Assembly: GCA_016800925.1 (NCBI GenBank)
Contig: JABCPU010000053.1
Coordinates: 124,001-188,000, forward strand
Direction of reading: 5' to 3'
Length of the DNA: 64,000 nucleotides
Source of the DNA: Suillus spraguei
Taxonomy: Eukaryota > Basidiomycota > Agaricomycetes > Boletales > Suillaceae
In this document: positions 1 through 10,909 of the stretch, in pieces
How positions within the stretch are numbered: the first letter of the stretch is position 1
Layout of the letters: every line of letters begins with the position of its first letter
Position numbers and translations under genes: made by a program
The notes under the pieces: generated by a model
Databases searched by the model: none
The model's input: only the letters and a program-made list of their open reading frames with translations
Told to the model about the DNA's origin: nothing

Positions 1-836
1 AGCGACCTAAGAACTAGTTTGAGACCATGATTGAATGAAAAATGAAAAAAATCTACCCCCCAAGAACGGCATGATCCCGTAGCCTCCGTTGATTGCCTGG
101 ATTTCCACTAAGCGTTTCATGTAACAGAGAATATGCCTATCAATAAAGTCGTCATAAATTATATGACAAATGAGCGCATATATGCTACTATCAATACTCA
201 CAGTCTTTTGTGTTCGTGGTAAAAGTGTCAGGGAGGCGTCCTGGTAAAAGAAGAGCGTGCATATAGTCGGATAAAACGCTAATGCAATGGTTTCCTTGGT
301 CATATCTGCCAATTTCAGGGCTTAGACAGATACTTGAAAAAAAAATAACTTCAGAATCTCATTGTACCATCACTGTTTTTGTCAAGAAAATCCTATATTT
401 TATCCAGATAAGTCTGGTCACAAAGGATACTGCAAGAAGGAAGGCCGTACCAGAACACCTGATAAAAGCGCAACCGCGACCTCATTCCACCAGGCGCTTA
501 GTTGGAGATTTTGAACATTCAGAGCATTTCTTAGTTTTTCATCGATTACTTTACGAAGTACAGCAGAGGAAAGCTGAAGCGCAGGTCCAGGAACGGCAGC
601 ATACAAGGGCAATAGAGGTCGACGAAGGATAGAACGAAGTTTTGATATTGATTGTGAGGACGGAGACGATGATTTCTAAATAAATTTAAGCATCCGATTT
701 CAATATGAAGTTGATCACTCACCAAAAGAATAAGGTAAGAAGTAAACTGGCTGACAACATCGCTGACGCGCTTGTCGATTCCACTTTGTTTGACGGCAGC
801 TTTGAGCGCCTCTACGGCCCCTTCAAGCTCTGTCAT
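1..836 (-). CDS. Unrecognised gene, probably partial at the window edge
   Basis: A reading frame starts at the ATG at 836 with a hydrophilic N-terminus beginning MTELEGAVEALK and then a short hydrophobic stretch. A GTGAGT donor near 720 and a CAG acceptor near 588 would join it to an exon beginning LSSAVLRKVIDEK, rich in small hydrophobic residues. A further open stretch lies at about 7-312, but its link to the upstream exons is uncertain. I do not recognise the family. The short helical, moderately hydrophobic exons could belong to a small membrane or membrane-associated protein. The gene is read away from the TEA-factor gene, so the two may share the roughly 300 bp between them as a divergent promoter. 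The 3' end may lie outside the window. Support rests only on the joinable exons and could be coincidental. Confidence 0.3.
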
Positions 837-1138
837 TCGCGCGAGACTAGTTTGGAGTTATATGAGCACAGGTGTGATCCTTGTTCTGCTTCTTGCGTGG
901 GTTCACAGTGGGAGATACCGATACAGAGCTGACTCTAAGTCCCGTGTAATATTATCACGTGATAATGTCTTTCTATCATGTGATTGACGCGGAGTTTCAA
1001 TTTGTACAAATGTATTTTAAGCCAACTGCCAACTAAATTCCAGGTTGGATATCTTCTCGTACGCCTTCTTGTAATACTTATTGTGTACCCACCGCCCTCC
1101 TGCGTTACCCAAAAACTGGCATTCAACCGGAAAAATAA

Positions 1139-2680
1139 ATGGAATCTATTAAGGAGGAAGTTGGACCACTGTTACTCCTGCCTGAGTCATGGGAGGTACC
1201 TGTTGTCCCCGCCGCCCTCCGTATGAAGACGCCATTGTCAAACATCAAGCTCAAGCAATCCCGGTATGAAGATATCTGGAGCGAGGACGTGCATGCTGCA
1301 TTTATGGAAGGTAGGGAGCGCGTCGCCGAAATTGACATTCTTGTAGAGTCGTAACTAAGAGTATATTTAAGCCGTTGCCATCTACCCACCAATGGGAAAG
1401 CGGCGGCTCAGATATGTACGTATATTAAAAGAAGATCAAGATGAAACTGCAGATTCGTCCCGCCTCGTCAAGTCGTTCGGTCGGTGTCAACTCATTCAGT
1501 CGTACATTCTAGAGAAGACCGGTAAGAACCGTACTCGGAAGCAAGTATCAAGTCATCTTCAAAGATTGAAGAAAAAGTACCTGAACGATACAACCAGTCC
1601 GTTATCTCAGTGTTGGCATGCTTTCCTACTGAATTACACTTTGCAGGGCGTGCATTGTTCTTGGAGATTTCACAGTTAACTCAGGAGCATTCTGACCGTG
1701 AAGAACCGCCATCTTCCGAAGGACTCCAGATAGAAAATTCTCCGCCTCTGTCTTTGTCCTCCAATCGGGCTTCATCCTCTGGTGACATCGTCCAGTATGA
1801 GTTCGAAGAACGAAAACCGGGTGCTACGTCTGCCAATTCTGCCAACGGATCCTGTTTCACATGCCATTACGCCGACAACGGACGCCATTTATCGTTTAGT
1901 GAACAAGATAAGGTATCCGACTCCTCGATAGTTGCTCAGGTCACACCGGCTTTGCCAATGGGGATTCCATCAGAAGAAGATTCAGTCAGTATTGGTTCTG
2001 AATTCTTCTTGTCTTTGAGGCGACTCGGTAGCAAGCTGGCCCCACTCAACTGGCAATCGGAAGGGCCCGCCACCGTCTACTCTTCCCAAGCTCATTGTTC
2101 CCCTGCATGCCAGGTTACGCACCACGTTGTCACTCGCGATAGTTCTAGCTTCACTATGATGGACTTGCCCTGCAACTATCCATTAACACCAGTAGACCAA
2201 CTCCTCCACACTCCTTTACAGCCTCCGCAGATCGCACGCCTCGAAAAACGACGGGTTGTTGCAGAGAACGTCGACGGACACTGGGACTGGCCTGTCAATG
2301 TCCATATATCTGGCTCACCTGCGGACTCAGATTCGTATGCGCATACTGCAGAATCGCTGTCGTCCCTCTCACATAATGTTAACGAGCCTGCCTTCAACAT
2401 GAACTTCATGGACGACTTTCACTCGGAGCACGAGGACCGGCACGACGCTCGAAGGCTGTTCTACTCTTATGCCTACAATACTTCCTCGTATGTTCAAGAC
2501 TTGTTTTCACAAGGGTTTCTGCACACTCAATCGACATACCCTCGACTTCTTCATGACTCGTGCACACATGCGGAGGAAACACTTGCGACACCTCTCATCA
2601 AACCGATTCCCCTATATCCGGCTGCGTATGCGTATTCAGAAGATCACACACTGGATTTGTCACCCGTCCCCGCTTTGTAG
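1139..2680 (+). CDS. TEA/ATTS-domain transcription factor (AbaA/TEC1/TEAD family)
   Basis: The TEA DNA-binding domain is recognisable across joined exons. It runs from helix 1 (IWSEDVHAAFMEA) through YPPMGKRRLRY to the very conserved helix 3 (YILEKTGKNRTRKQVSSHLQ). TEA proteins bind MCAT-type elements (CATTCY) in the nucleus; fungal members such as AbaA and Tec1 control conidiation or filamentation. A first intron fits 1311-1371, ending in AAG. A third at 1597-1646 (GTCCGT to GCAG) joins the domain to the 340-residue C-terminal part. The loop between RRLRY and QLI is longer than usual. A 33-nt in-frame intron at 1420-1452 would shorten it, but read-through is also open. The C-terminal region is Ser/Pro/His-rich and low in structure, with no second domain recognised. 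The start at 1139 is the first in-frame ATG and is not otherwise proven. Confidence 0.85.
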
Positions 2681-3660
2681 CACACTGGTAGTTTTTCTTC
2701 GTCACTATTTTTACGATCACCCAAACGTATCGCAGCAAACATCGCATCAACCCGTTAATACCTGACAAATTTTCCTGTTGTACTACTGTTTTATCATCCT
2801 TCGGATAGCTTGTGGACATTAGTAAATAGTATAGAGATGTCAGCCCCAACTGGACGATTCATGGAAAGCCGGAGCACCGTGCTCATTTAATGTTCTTTCC
2901 GACAATGCTCTGAATCTTTTCGACTCTTCAAGGGCCCCCAAGTTTAGAGGGAACGTCATTGTGCGAGATACCCTCTGGATGTAACTTTCTTGTGAAGTTG
3001 GACCATATTGCGAGAAACTCTACCCCTCGACTGAACCATTTTTGGGGTGTAGAAGGCATACTAATTATATAACAGCTTTGGGAAATCGAATACCAGCCGA
3101 GTGTGCACTCAGGGCAGGAATCAGGCATGCCATGAGCCCATCTATAACCTAGTAATGACTCGCGACTCAGTACTCAGGTTTACTACTGTGGCATTGGCGT
3201 ATCCTGGTGGTATGTCATACAATCTTACGTGACTGGCTGACCATGAATAACATTTTCCGATCCCAAGGTGACTCAGGTTTGCTGGGATCATATTCATTTC
3301 TACCAGAGCATAGATGCTGCAGAAGTTCATGCCTCTGGTCGAGAGCACGGTCGACTAATATTGGCGAACAATAAAATTCAGGACTGCATTGCAAGTTAAA
3401 AGGTACGTGAAATAAAATTCAATGGGGGCTGACCTTTACGATGAATACTACAGTTGCCCAATTTGGATGACCTTATTGTCAGGCCTCTCCCCCATCCGAG
3501 AATCGTCACATGATAGTAATATCTCATATACATTCCCTAGTGCCATCCAGCCTATTGTTTACGTCAATCGAGTCTCCAATGCAGCGGCAGGCGTGTGGTG
3601 AGTCTCAGTCGGATAGTAACAATTAGGACGGAACATACGGGATCTCGCACATTTTTCTCA
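2681..3660. other. Intergenic, no gene seen
   Basis: About 1 kb between the TEA-factor stop codon and the pheromone promoter. Only short, unconvincing frames are present on either strand. No repeat or RNA gene was recognised. Confidence 0.5.
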
Positions 3661-3690
3661 ATCATTGGTGGCATTCGTACAGCAGAAAAG

Positions 3691-3697
3691 TATATAA
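3691..3697 (+). promoter_or_regulatory. TATA box of the pheromone precursor gene
   Basis: TATATAA lies 107 nt upstream of the start codon of the 46-residue CaaX precursor. It is followed by a pyrimidine-rich leader, the usual arrangement for a strongly expressed fungal gene with a short 5' UTR. Confidence 0.55.
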
Positions 3698-3803
3698 GTG
3701 CCTCGAAAATGCGATGTTCATCAGCTCAAGCAATTGTTCACCAGCAGTTCCTTTGACTACTCGTAAAATCCATATTTTCGTCTCTTCCATCACCTAAAGA
3801 ACA

Positions 3804-3944
3804 ATGGACTCATTCTCAAACATCCTTGCTATACTGTCCGCCTCAAAGGCCGACAATGTCAATGAGGGGAGCCCTGCATCCTCAACACCAGTTGAGGAGG
3901 AGTCGCAGTCGGGTACCGGGGGTTCCTACTGCATCATTGCATAA
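3804..3944 (+). CDS. CaaX-type lipopeptide mating pheromone precursor
   Basis: A single-exon frame of 46 residues begins MDSFSNILAIL and ends with the box C-I-I-A immediately before TAA. A short hydrophobic N-terminus starting MDxF, an acidic middle (EEES near residues 31-34) and a C-terminal CaaX box are the hallmarks of basidiomycete pheromone precursors. In the family the C-terminus is cut out beside a charged pair, the Cys is farnesylated, the last three residues are removed and the Cys is carboxymethylated. By inference the mature peptide here would be about 10-12 residues ending GGSYC. The product would signal to an STE3-type G-protein-coupled receptor. The gene has a TATA box and a kozak-like ACAATGG start. 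A likely 3'-UTR intron follows (GTAAGT at about 3977 to GCAG at about 4034). No receptor gene is visible in the window, so this may be a dispersed pheromone-like gene or the edge of a mating-type B region. Confidence 0.82.
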   Translation: MDSFSNILAILSASKADNVNEGSPASSTPVEEESQSGTGGSYCIIA

Positions 3945-3976
3945 ACATGATCCACACTGTCTCGTTCATATACAAA

Positions 3977-4034
3977 CGTAAGTGGAGACTATTGTTTGAT
4001 TGGCGGAACAGTGGCTTACCATCATTGATTGCAG
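3977..4034 (+). other. Probable 3'-UTR intron of the pheromone gene
   Basis: A GTAAGTGGAG donor and a TTGATTGCAG acceptor about 58 nt apart lie just after the pheromone stop codon. Size and consensus match coding introns elsewhere in the window. No coding frame crosses it, so if spliced it lies in the untranslated leader or trailer. Confidence 0.4.
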
Positions 4035-4150
4035 CTCCAGACACTGCTAGGCCTTAGTGATAACTAGGACACTGCCACCTCTGTAGCGTTTAAGCTACAG
4101 AAAGGTTCAAATAATGAGCGATGCCACATCACTTTACTTATGACAACATA

Positions 4151-4257
4151 TTTCGTTTCGACCTTCGTTCACCATTATTTTTCGATCTTCGTTTACCAAT
4201 ATTTGATCTTCGTTCGCCATATTTTGATCTTCATTTTCGACTTTTGTTCGCCATTTT
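4151..4257. repeat. Imperfect tandem repeat, about 22-24 bp units
   Basis: Four to five degenerate copies of a unit like TTCGATCTTCGTTCACCATA follow one another. The core GATCTTCGTTCGCC recurs with single-base changes. The array is non-coding and T/C-rich on this strand. It lies between the pheromone gene and the bestrophin-like gene. Confidence 0.75.
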
Positions 4258-5130
4258 TGCTGTATTATTTCGTCATATTCTTTGGATCTAGTCTTGTGTA
4301 CGGGTATATATAGGAGATGCTTCTGAGACTGTCGGATACTCTGGGGAACACATAATTTACAGTATGTGCATGTGCCTGGAGAGAATGAAAATGTTTACCT
4401 ATTACGAGGACAACCCCTCTATACAGTCTTGTTCTTTGTTCACCTGCAAATAGACACATCATGTCTCTTTATGTTCTTACCCTCGACAACGCTGTGGGCT
4501 TTTGAGAGTTGAGTGAGCACGGCCCTTTTATGAAGCGATGATGTAGTGCAGCGCAATCACGCATGCATGCATGATGGGCGGCCCCCATACACACACATTT
4601 CTGACTATGTTTCATTGATTGATGCAGATGCAATTCTGTTTGAAATCGGGCCAGGCGACACAGCACAACACCATGGATGGGAAGAGCCGCAAAAACACCA
4701 TGACCAGTGGTAGACACAATTGCACACGCGGGTACCCTTCTGGTCCTCTGGACTCATGGTAGCGGCTAAGCTTGACGGCCAGACCATGTCTTCGAGGTGG
4801 TTGAAATCATGAAAATCAGCTGTCTAGAAGGAAAATTTTGACAACATGCAGTGCTTGCTTTATTTGTTGTAATCTTGGGGCTCACGCGCACGGCTTCACA
4901 AGACTCGGAGCTAGTATCTTCAATCACACTACACACACGGTGTTTGGGGTCTTTTCATGGAGCATAGCGCTCCAGCTTATGCAGACTTTTGCTTACTCCG
5001 AAGAGCCGGGTATAAGTGATCATGCATGATGTCCTTATGTAATGACCTTCCTGCAAACCTTTATGATCAATATTAATATCGATGTATTACGGTAACCACC
5101 CACGGCTACTGAACTCCACTACCTAACACG
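4258..5130. other. Intergenic, no gene seen
   Basis: Short frames exist on both strands (for example Cys-rich ones near 4605-4787 and 4838-5029), but they overlap one another and show no family features. A second pheromone-like CaaX frame was looked for and not found. Confidence 0.4.
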
Positions 5131-5195
5131 TGTATGGGAAATTAAGGAAACAAGGCTTGAACTCAACTCTTGCGGTGTCTTCCACAGTAGACAGA

Positions 5196-7186
5196 ATGGA
5201 GTCCCGCCAGAGTACGAAGTTCACCTTGGCAACTTTCAAGGCAAGATTCCAAGATGACCATGTCCGAGTCTTTTTGTCTAACCAATTGGATGCCAACAGT
5301 CCCCAAAGATCAAAAGGAAGTACCTGCGCAAGGTTATTTGAAATTTCGCTTCTCCGCTTCTCCTTGGCTGACATCGTGCAGTACTCATGGCTCCCTGATG
5401 TATTGCGATTAAAAGGCAGCGTATGTATCGTTGGCAGGACAAAACGCAGTGACTAAGATGCTCGTGATATACTAGATCATCGGTCGTATAATTGGTCCAG
5501 TCTTGACTATCACCATATTCGCCGTGTTGGTCGCCTATGCGTGGTCCAAAGGGATGAGAGTGGTCTTGACAAACTCGGTTGTACCATTATTGTCTGTGGT
5601 GGTAAGTACCAGTGAATGTTGCCAACCTATGTATATGCTGACATGTCACAATCTCAAGGTTGGTTTGATCCTTGTATTCAGGTAAGTTATATACATAACC
5701 CACGACATTGACCAGCTCACAGCTTTCTACAGAAATGGGTACGTAAAGCATGAAGTTACAAGAATGTTTTTAATCTTAGCCTAGCACTTCATATGACCGA
5801 TTCTGGGAAGGTCGAAAGTGCTTCTCATCCATCACGTCCAACGTAGGGACTCTAATAATCGCATGCACTCAGTTTCATCATTTCTTTAGGTCCGCAACCT
5901 GTCTCGTATGATATGGGTTCATGTCTCCCTACCCCCGCCGAAGGCCACCCCGCTCACGTTCTCGGAAAGACACCGACATCTGAACTTACTACCGCTCAAC
6001 TCAAGCATCAGAAGATGGAAGCTCTGCAATTCTGTGTCGCTTTTGCATTTGCTGTCAAACACTACCTCCGCAATGAAGATGGGCCTGATTACGATGATTA
6101 TGTTGGTATTCTTCCCGCATCGTTCATGCGAATCCACCTTGGTTACACCACGCCTCAAGGAAGTTCCTCTCCTAATTCCTATGATGCTGTCTCTTCGACT
6201 TCGGATAGTACATACAACCCCGATGCCACCAAGAGAGTTCGTCGGAAGCGCAGCAAGAAATCACTCATTGGCCGTGCTGCCGCATCAGCTTCAACTACTC
6301 CGCTGCTTTCGAACCCTCATCAAACTGTCGAGTTCCACTCCCGCGCTGATCGAATGACTATGCCACTTCCTCTCGTGTTCGTGATGAGATTTAATACACT
6401 GCACTGCGACTGACTAGTAACAACAGTATCGCTCATGAGCTGTCTAATGCCATCTTCAGGTTTAAGCGGGAAGGTTTGCTTGAAACTGTTGGTCCGGCAG
6501 GTAAGATACCCTGACATGATTCTTAGTCTTGACGCTTAATTTCGAGCTGGCACTCAGGTATGAATGCCATGAGTGGGTTGTAAGTCAGATGCGTTAGTCC
6601 ACCGAAAACTATCTTACCCTTGTCCAGGGTGCAGTCAATGGTTGACCAAATGACCTCGATGGAGAGGGTGGCGAATACCCCTATACCCGCGCCTTGTGAG
6701 TTCAGTCTTTACTGACATCTCCAATAATCACTGATAGTGTGCTAGATGGAATCCATCTAAAGCAATGTGTAACCTTATACCTGTTTGCCCTGCCATTGAC
6801 CCTCATTAATGACCTCGGCTGGAGCACAATCCCCATCGTCACTGTAGTTGCTTTTACATTGATGGGCATCGAGGGTATCGCAGATGAGATCGAGATGCCT
6901 TTTGGTAAGTGTTCTGCGGATAAATGATTATGTTGCTGAAGACAACGGTAGGATATGACCCGCATGACTTGCCCCTTGGTGCGTTTCAGTGCAATTCAAA
7001 TACATACTTAATATTCACTTGCATGTACAGACACCTATTGTGACGATTTGAGAGAAGAGATTGAGTAAGTTGCATGTTCTGATCCTATGTTCCAACTACC
7101 ACTTTTTGGACAGGTTTATGATCGAAAGGCTTCCGGAGGGTGGACACGGCATACATGGTTATGACGATGGAGAGGGCGATGATTGA
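5196..7186 (+). CDS. Bestrophin/UPF0187-family anion channel-like membrane protein
   Basis: The gene reads through at least seven exons after splicing. The N-terminal block (FADIVQYSWLPDVL-like, then VLTITIFAVLVAYAW) leads into a hydrophobic segment ending LSVVVGLILVFR. The diagnostic motif NGTSYDRFWEGRK follows, assembled from two exons near 5740 and 5783-5846. The next part carries RMIWVHV and the ALQFCVAFAFAVKHYLRNEDG helix. The C-terminal half has HLKQCVTLYLFALPLTLINDLGW and the strongly conserved TIPIVTVVAFTLMGIEGIAD, then EIEMPFG and DPHDLPLDTYC. This is the fungal UPF0187/bestrophin family, membrane proteins related to Ca2+-activated chloride channels; the substrate is not proven for fungal members. 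A Lys/Arg/Ser-rich loop after ASFMRIH is longer than the core. The start at 5196 is the first in-frame ATG. Confidence 0.85.
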
Positions 7187-7272
7187 ACATCAAGTTCGGA
7201 CAGTAATCGGACCTCACACTTTTGTGTTTTTGTGTTTTAAGTCATTACCATCAAAGACAGTTCTAGAAATAT

Positions 7273-8266
7273 CTAGCTAAACTCAGGTGTGCAGAATTCT
7301 CCTGGTCCGTAGGGCTAGTAACAAACGTTCAATGATATGACATCACCTGTACGAGACAAACTTACTTTCGATGTGAGCGAGGTGAGTCCAGCAGAGTTTT
7401 CGCTCGTCTTCCGTCCACTTTGTGGTCCCGGTTTGGGTTTTTGACCCTTTGCGAAAGCCTCCAGCACTTTCTTTGTGGTTGCCGGAGTAAGGTCCTCCTG
7501 TGATCAGTTCAGCTCACGTCTGGCAAGTGGAAAAGTGACGAACGTAGAAATCGTCGTTCACGACCATCATAGGTGCATTACTACAAGCACCCTGGCATTC
7601 GACTTCGATGACAGTGAATTTACCGTCCTTTGTCGTGGCTCCTGGTGTTATTCCACCCAGTTGACTGCAAACCGTGTTCAAAATCTCCGTGGAACCCATC
7701 AGCATGCATGGTGTGGTGGTACAGACTTGCACGAAGTTCTCCCCAATTGGTTCACTGCGCCAATACAGTAGTTAGTAGGGCAGACCTCTTGATTAGTGTC
7801 GACGTACCGGTTGAACATGGTATAGAAGGTCGCAACCTCGTACACCCGCATTGGGGGCATTTCGAGCAGCTTTGCGACATAGTTCATAACGCTGATGCTC
7901 GTCCACCCCTTATTCTGCCGTTGTCCGATGTCGAGGAGAGGAATGACTGCAGCCTTCTTATATTGGGGAGGATATCTGGAGATGATCTCTTCGGCCTTCT
8001 TCATGTTGTCTCCTGTAAATGCAAAGGGTATCTACTCAGATGAGGCTCTTCAGTAAGTATAAAGGTCGTCAACTTGGAACACGTACCTTTGGGTTGTTGT
8101 ACTCCGTGTCGCGGTGCTGTTCACATTTAATAACTTTTCGGTTCAAAATGGGAGATTCACCTACAATGAATAATGCATCTGAGCGGCGCGCGCACGAGTT
8201 TGAGAATGCCCTCCCAAAAACTGACGTCGATGCCGCTGAACGCCTCAATAAAGTGGTAACAAGCAT
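7273..8266 (-). CDS. NADH:ubiquinone oxidoreductase 24 kDa subunit (NDUFV2/NuoE), mitochondrial
   Basis: The N-terminus ([13 protein letters not shown], Arg/Ser/Ala-rich, no acidic residues) is a typical mitochondrial presequence. It is followed by HRDTEYNNP, the conserved start of the mature protein. The body has [24 protein letters not shown] and [12 protein letters not shown]. The [2Fe-2S] ligands are C-x4-C in VCTTTPCM and C-x3-C in [10 protein letters not shown]. The C-terminus, KPYGPGEFC, is joined by a last intron at about 7290-7360. The protein carries the N1a cluster in the NADH-oxidising arm of complex I in the matrix. All four Fe-S cysteines are present. The gene stands tail to tail with the bestrophin-like gene, with fewer than 100 bp between stop codons, so the transcripts probably overlap. 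Confidence 0.93.
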
Positions 8267-8598
8267 TGTCCACCAACGAGCAGAAGTGCGATGAGGTTTG
8301 TCGGAACAGCAGGGAGAAACCTCAAATTCACACGGTCTGTGACCGCGTACGGCATATTGCCTCCTATGTAATATGTAATGTAACCACTGTGGTTTGTCAG
8401 AACTTAGAAGGTCATCTATACTTAATCTGGACTGGCATTGGTCAGACAATCTGACGAGCTCACTCAACTTTCCAGCTATCTTTTGCCGAAGGCTTATGCA
8501 CGCTATGTATCACCTTTCGGCATGGCACTAAATATAAGCAGTTGAAACGCGACCACCAACGACAACAATTCTCCAGTCCAGCTCACATTATAACAACC

Positions 8599-10251
<1,653 letters not shown>

Positions 10252-10704
10252 ATACGAAGTAGCATAAATTGGCAACATTTGTGCCCATATTTCGTACATG
10301 TGAAATCATAAACATACTTGAAGAAAGACCGGACTCAACGTGCCAAGCACTGTATCTTGAAGCTCAATGTTCAACTTGAACCGCCATATTATTATGAGTA
10401 CGTGACAGTCATTATATCAGCGTCAGAATATTCCGAGGTATGTAGGACGACCACTAGTGAGACAAGACATAGAGCAGTGTAGGAAAACGACCTAAGGCCT
10501 TCCCTGGCTCCATATAACACCTAGTAACGCAGTCCTGCGTCAAGGCAAACCTGCCATCTATAGCTCGGACTCAAGAAATTCTTTTATTTCCTCGATAGTT
10601 GGACGACCAGGAAGTCCTTGAGGTGACCAACACCTTTGAATAAAATTCCACTGTGCGTGAGTGATAGAGTATATTTGGGCTTTACATCAGCGGGTTGGAT
10701 TGTG

Positions 10705-10732
10705 CTACGGAGTGCTACGTAGCACTCTGTAG
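10705..10732. repeat. Inverted repeat / hairpin
   Basis: GAGTGCTACGTAGCACTC at 10710-10727 is a perfect 18-bp palindrome. With G-T pairs the arms extend to about 14-15 bp (CTACGGAGTGCTAC and its complement). It lies between convergent gene ends, so it could affect transcript 3' ends or mark a small mobile-element remnant. Confidence 0.6.
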
Positions 10733-10788
10733 TGAATTACGTTTCCCTGATGCTACGCCTCTCGGAGATAATACAAGGACATGTTTGG

Positions 10789-10832
10789 CATTAGATACAA
10801 AGTAGCAAAAATTGGTAACATTTGTACCCCGA
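10789..10832 (+). repeat. Diverged copy of the aldo-keto reductase 3' end
   Basis: About 44 nt match 10246-10289 with about five differences. That source segment spans the last codons, the stop codon and the first 3'-UTR bases of the AKR gene. The copy is in the same orientation, about 540 bp downstream. It is probably the remnant of a partial tandem duplication whose coding part has been lost. Confidence 0.6.
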
Positions 10833-10909
10833 ACGTACTATACTTGACTCAAGCTGTAGGTGATAGCTCACCAAGAGCCTTTTAGAGATAAATTTCTCAC
10901 TTCCATCGG

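Larger units (their letters stand above)
10252..10909. other. Intergenic, holds a copy of the AKR 3' end and a hairpin
   Basis: No gene is seen. The stretch contains a second, diverged copy of the aldo-keto reductase stop region at 10789-10832 and a strong palindrome near 10705-10732. It separates the convergent AKR and TEL2 genes. Confidence 0.5.

Noticed and set aside
5503..5685. Search for an STE3-like pheromone receptor in the membrane gene next to the pheromone
   Set aside because: Its motifs (NGTSYDRFWEGRK, GIEGIADEIEMPFG) are those of the bestrophin/UPF0187 family, not a seven-helix receptor.
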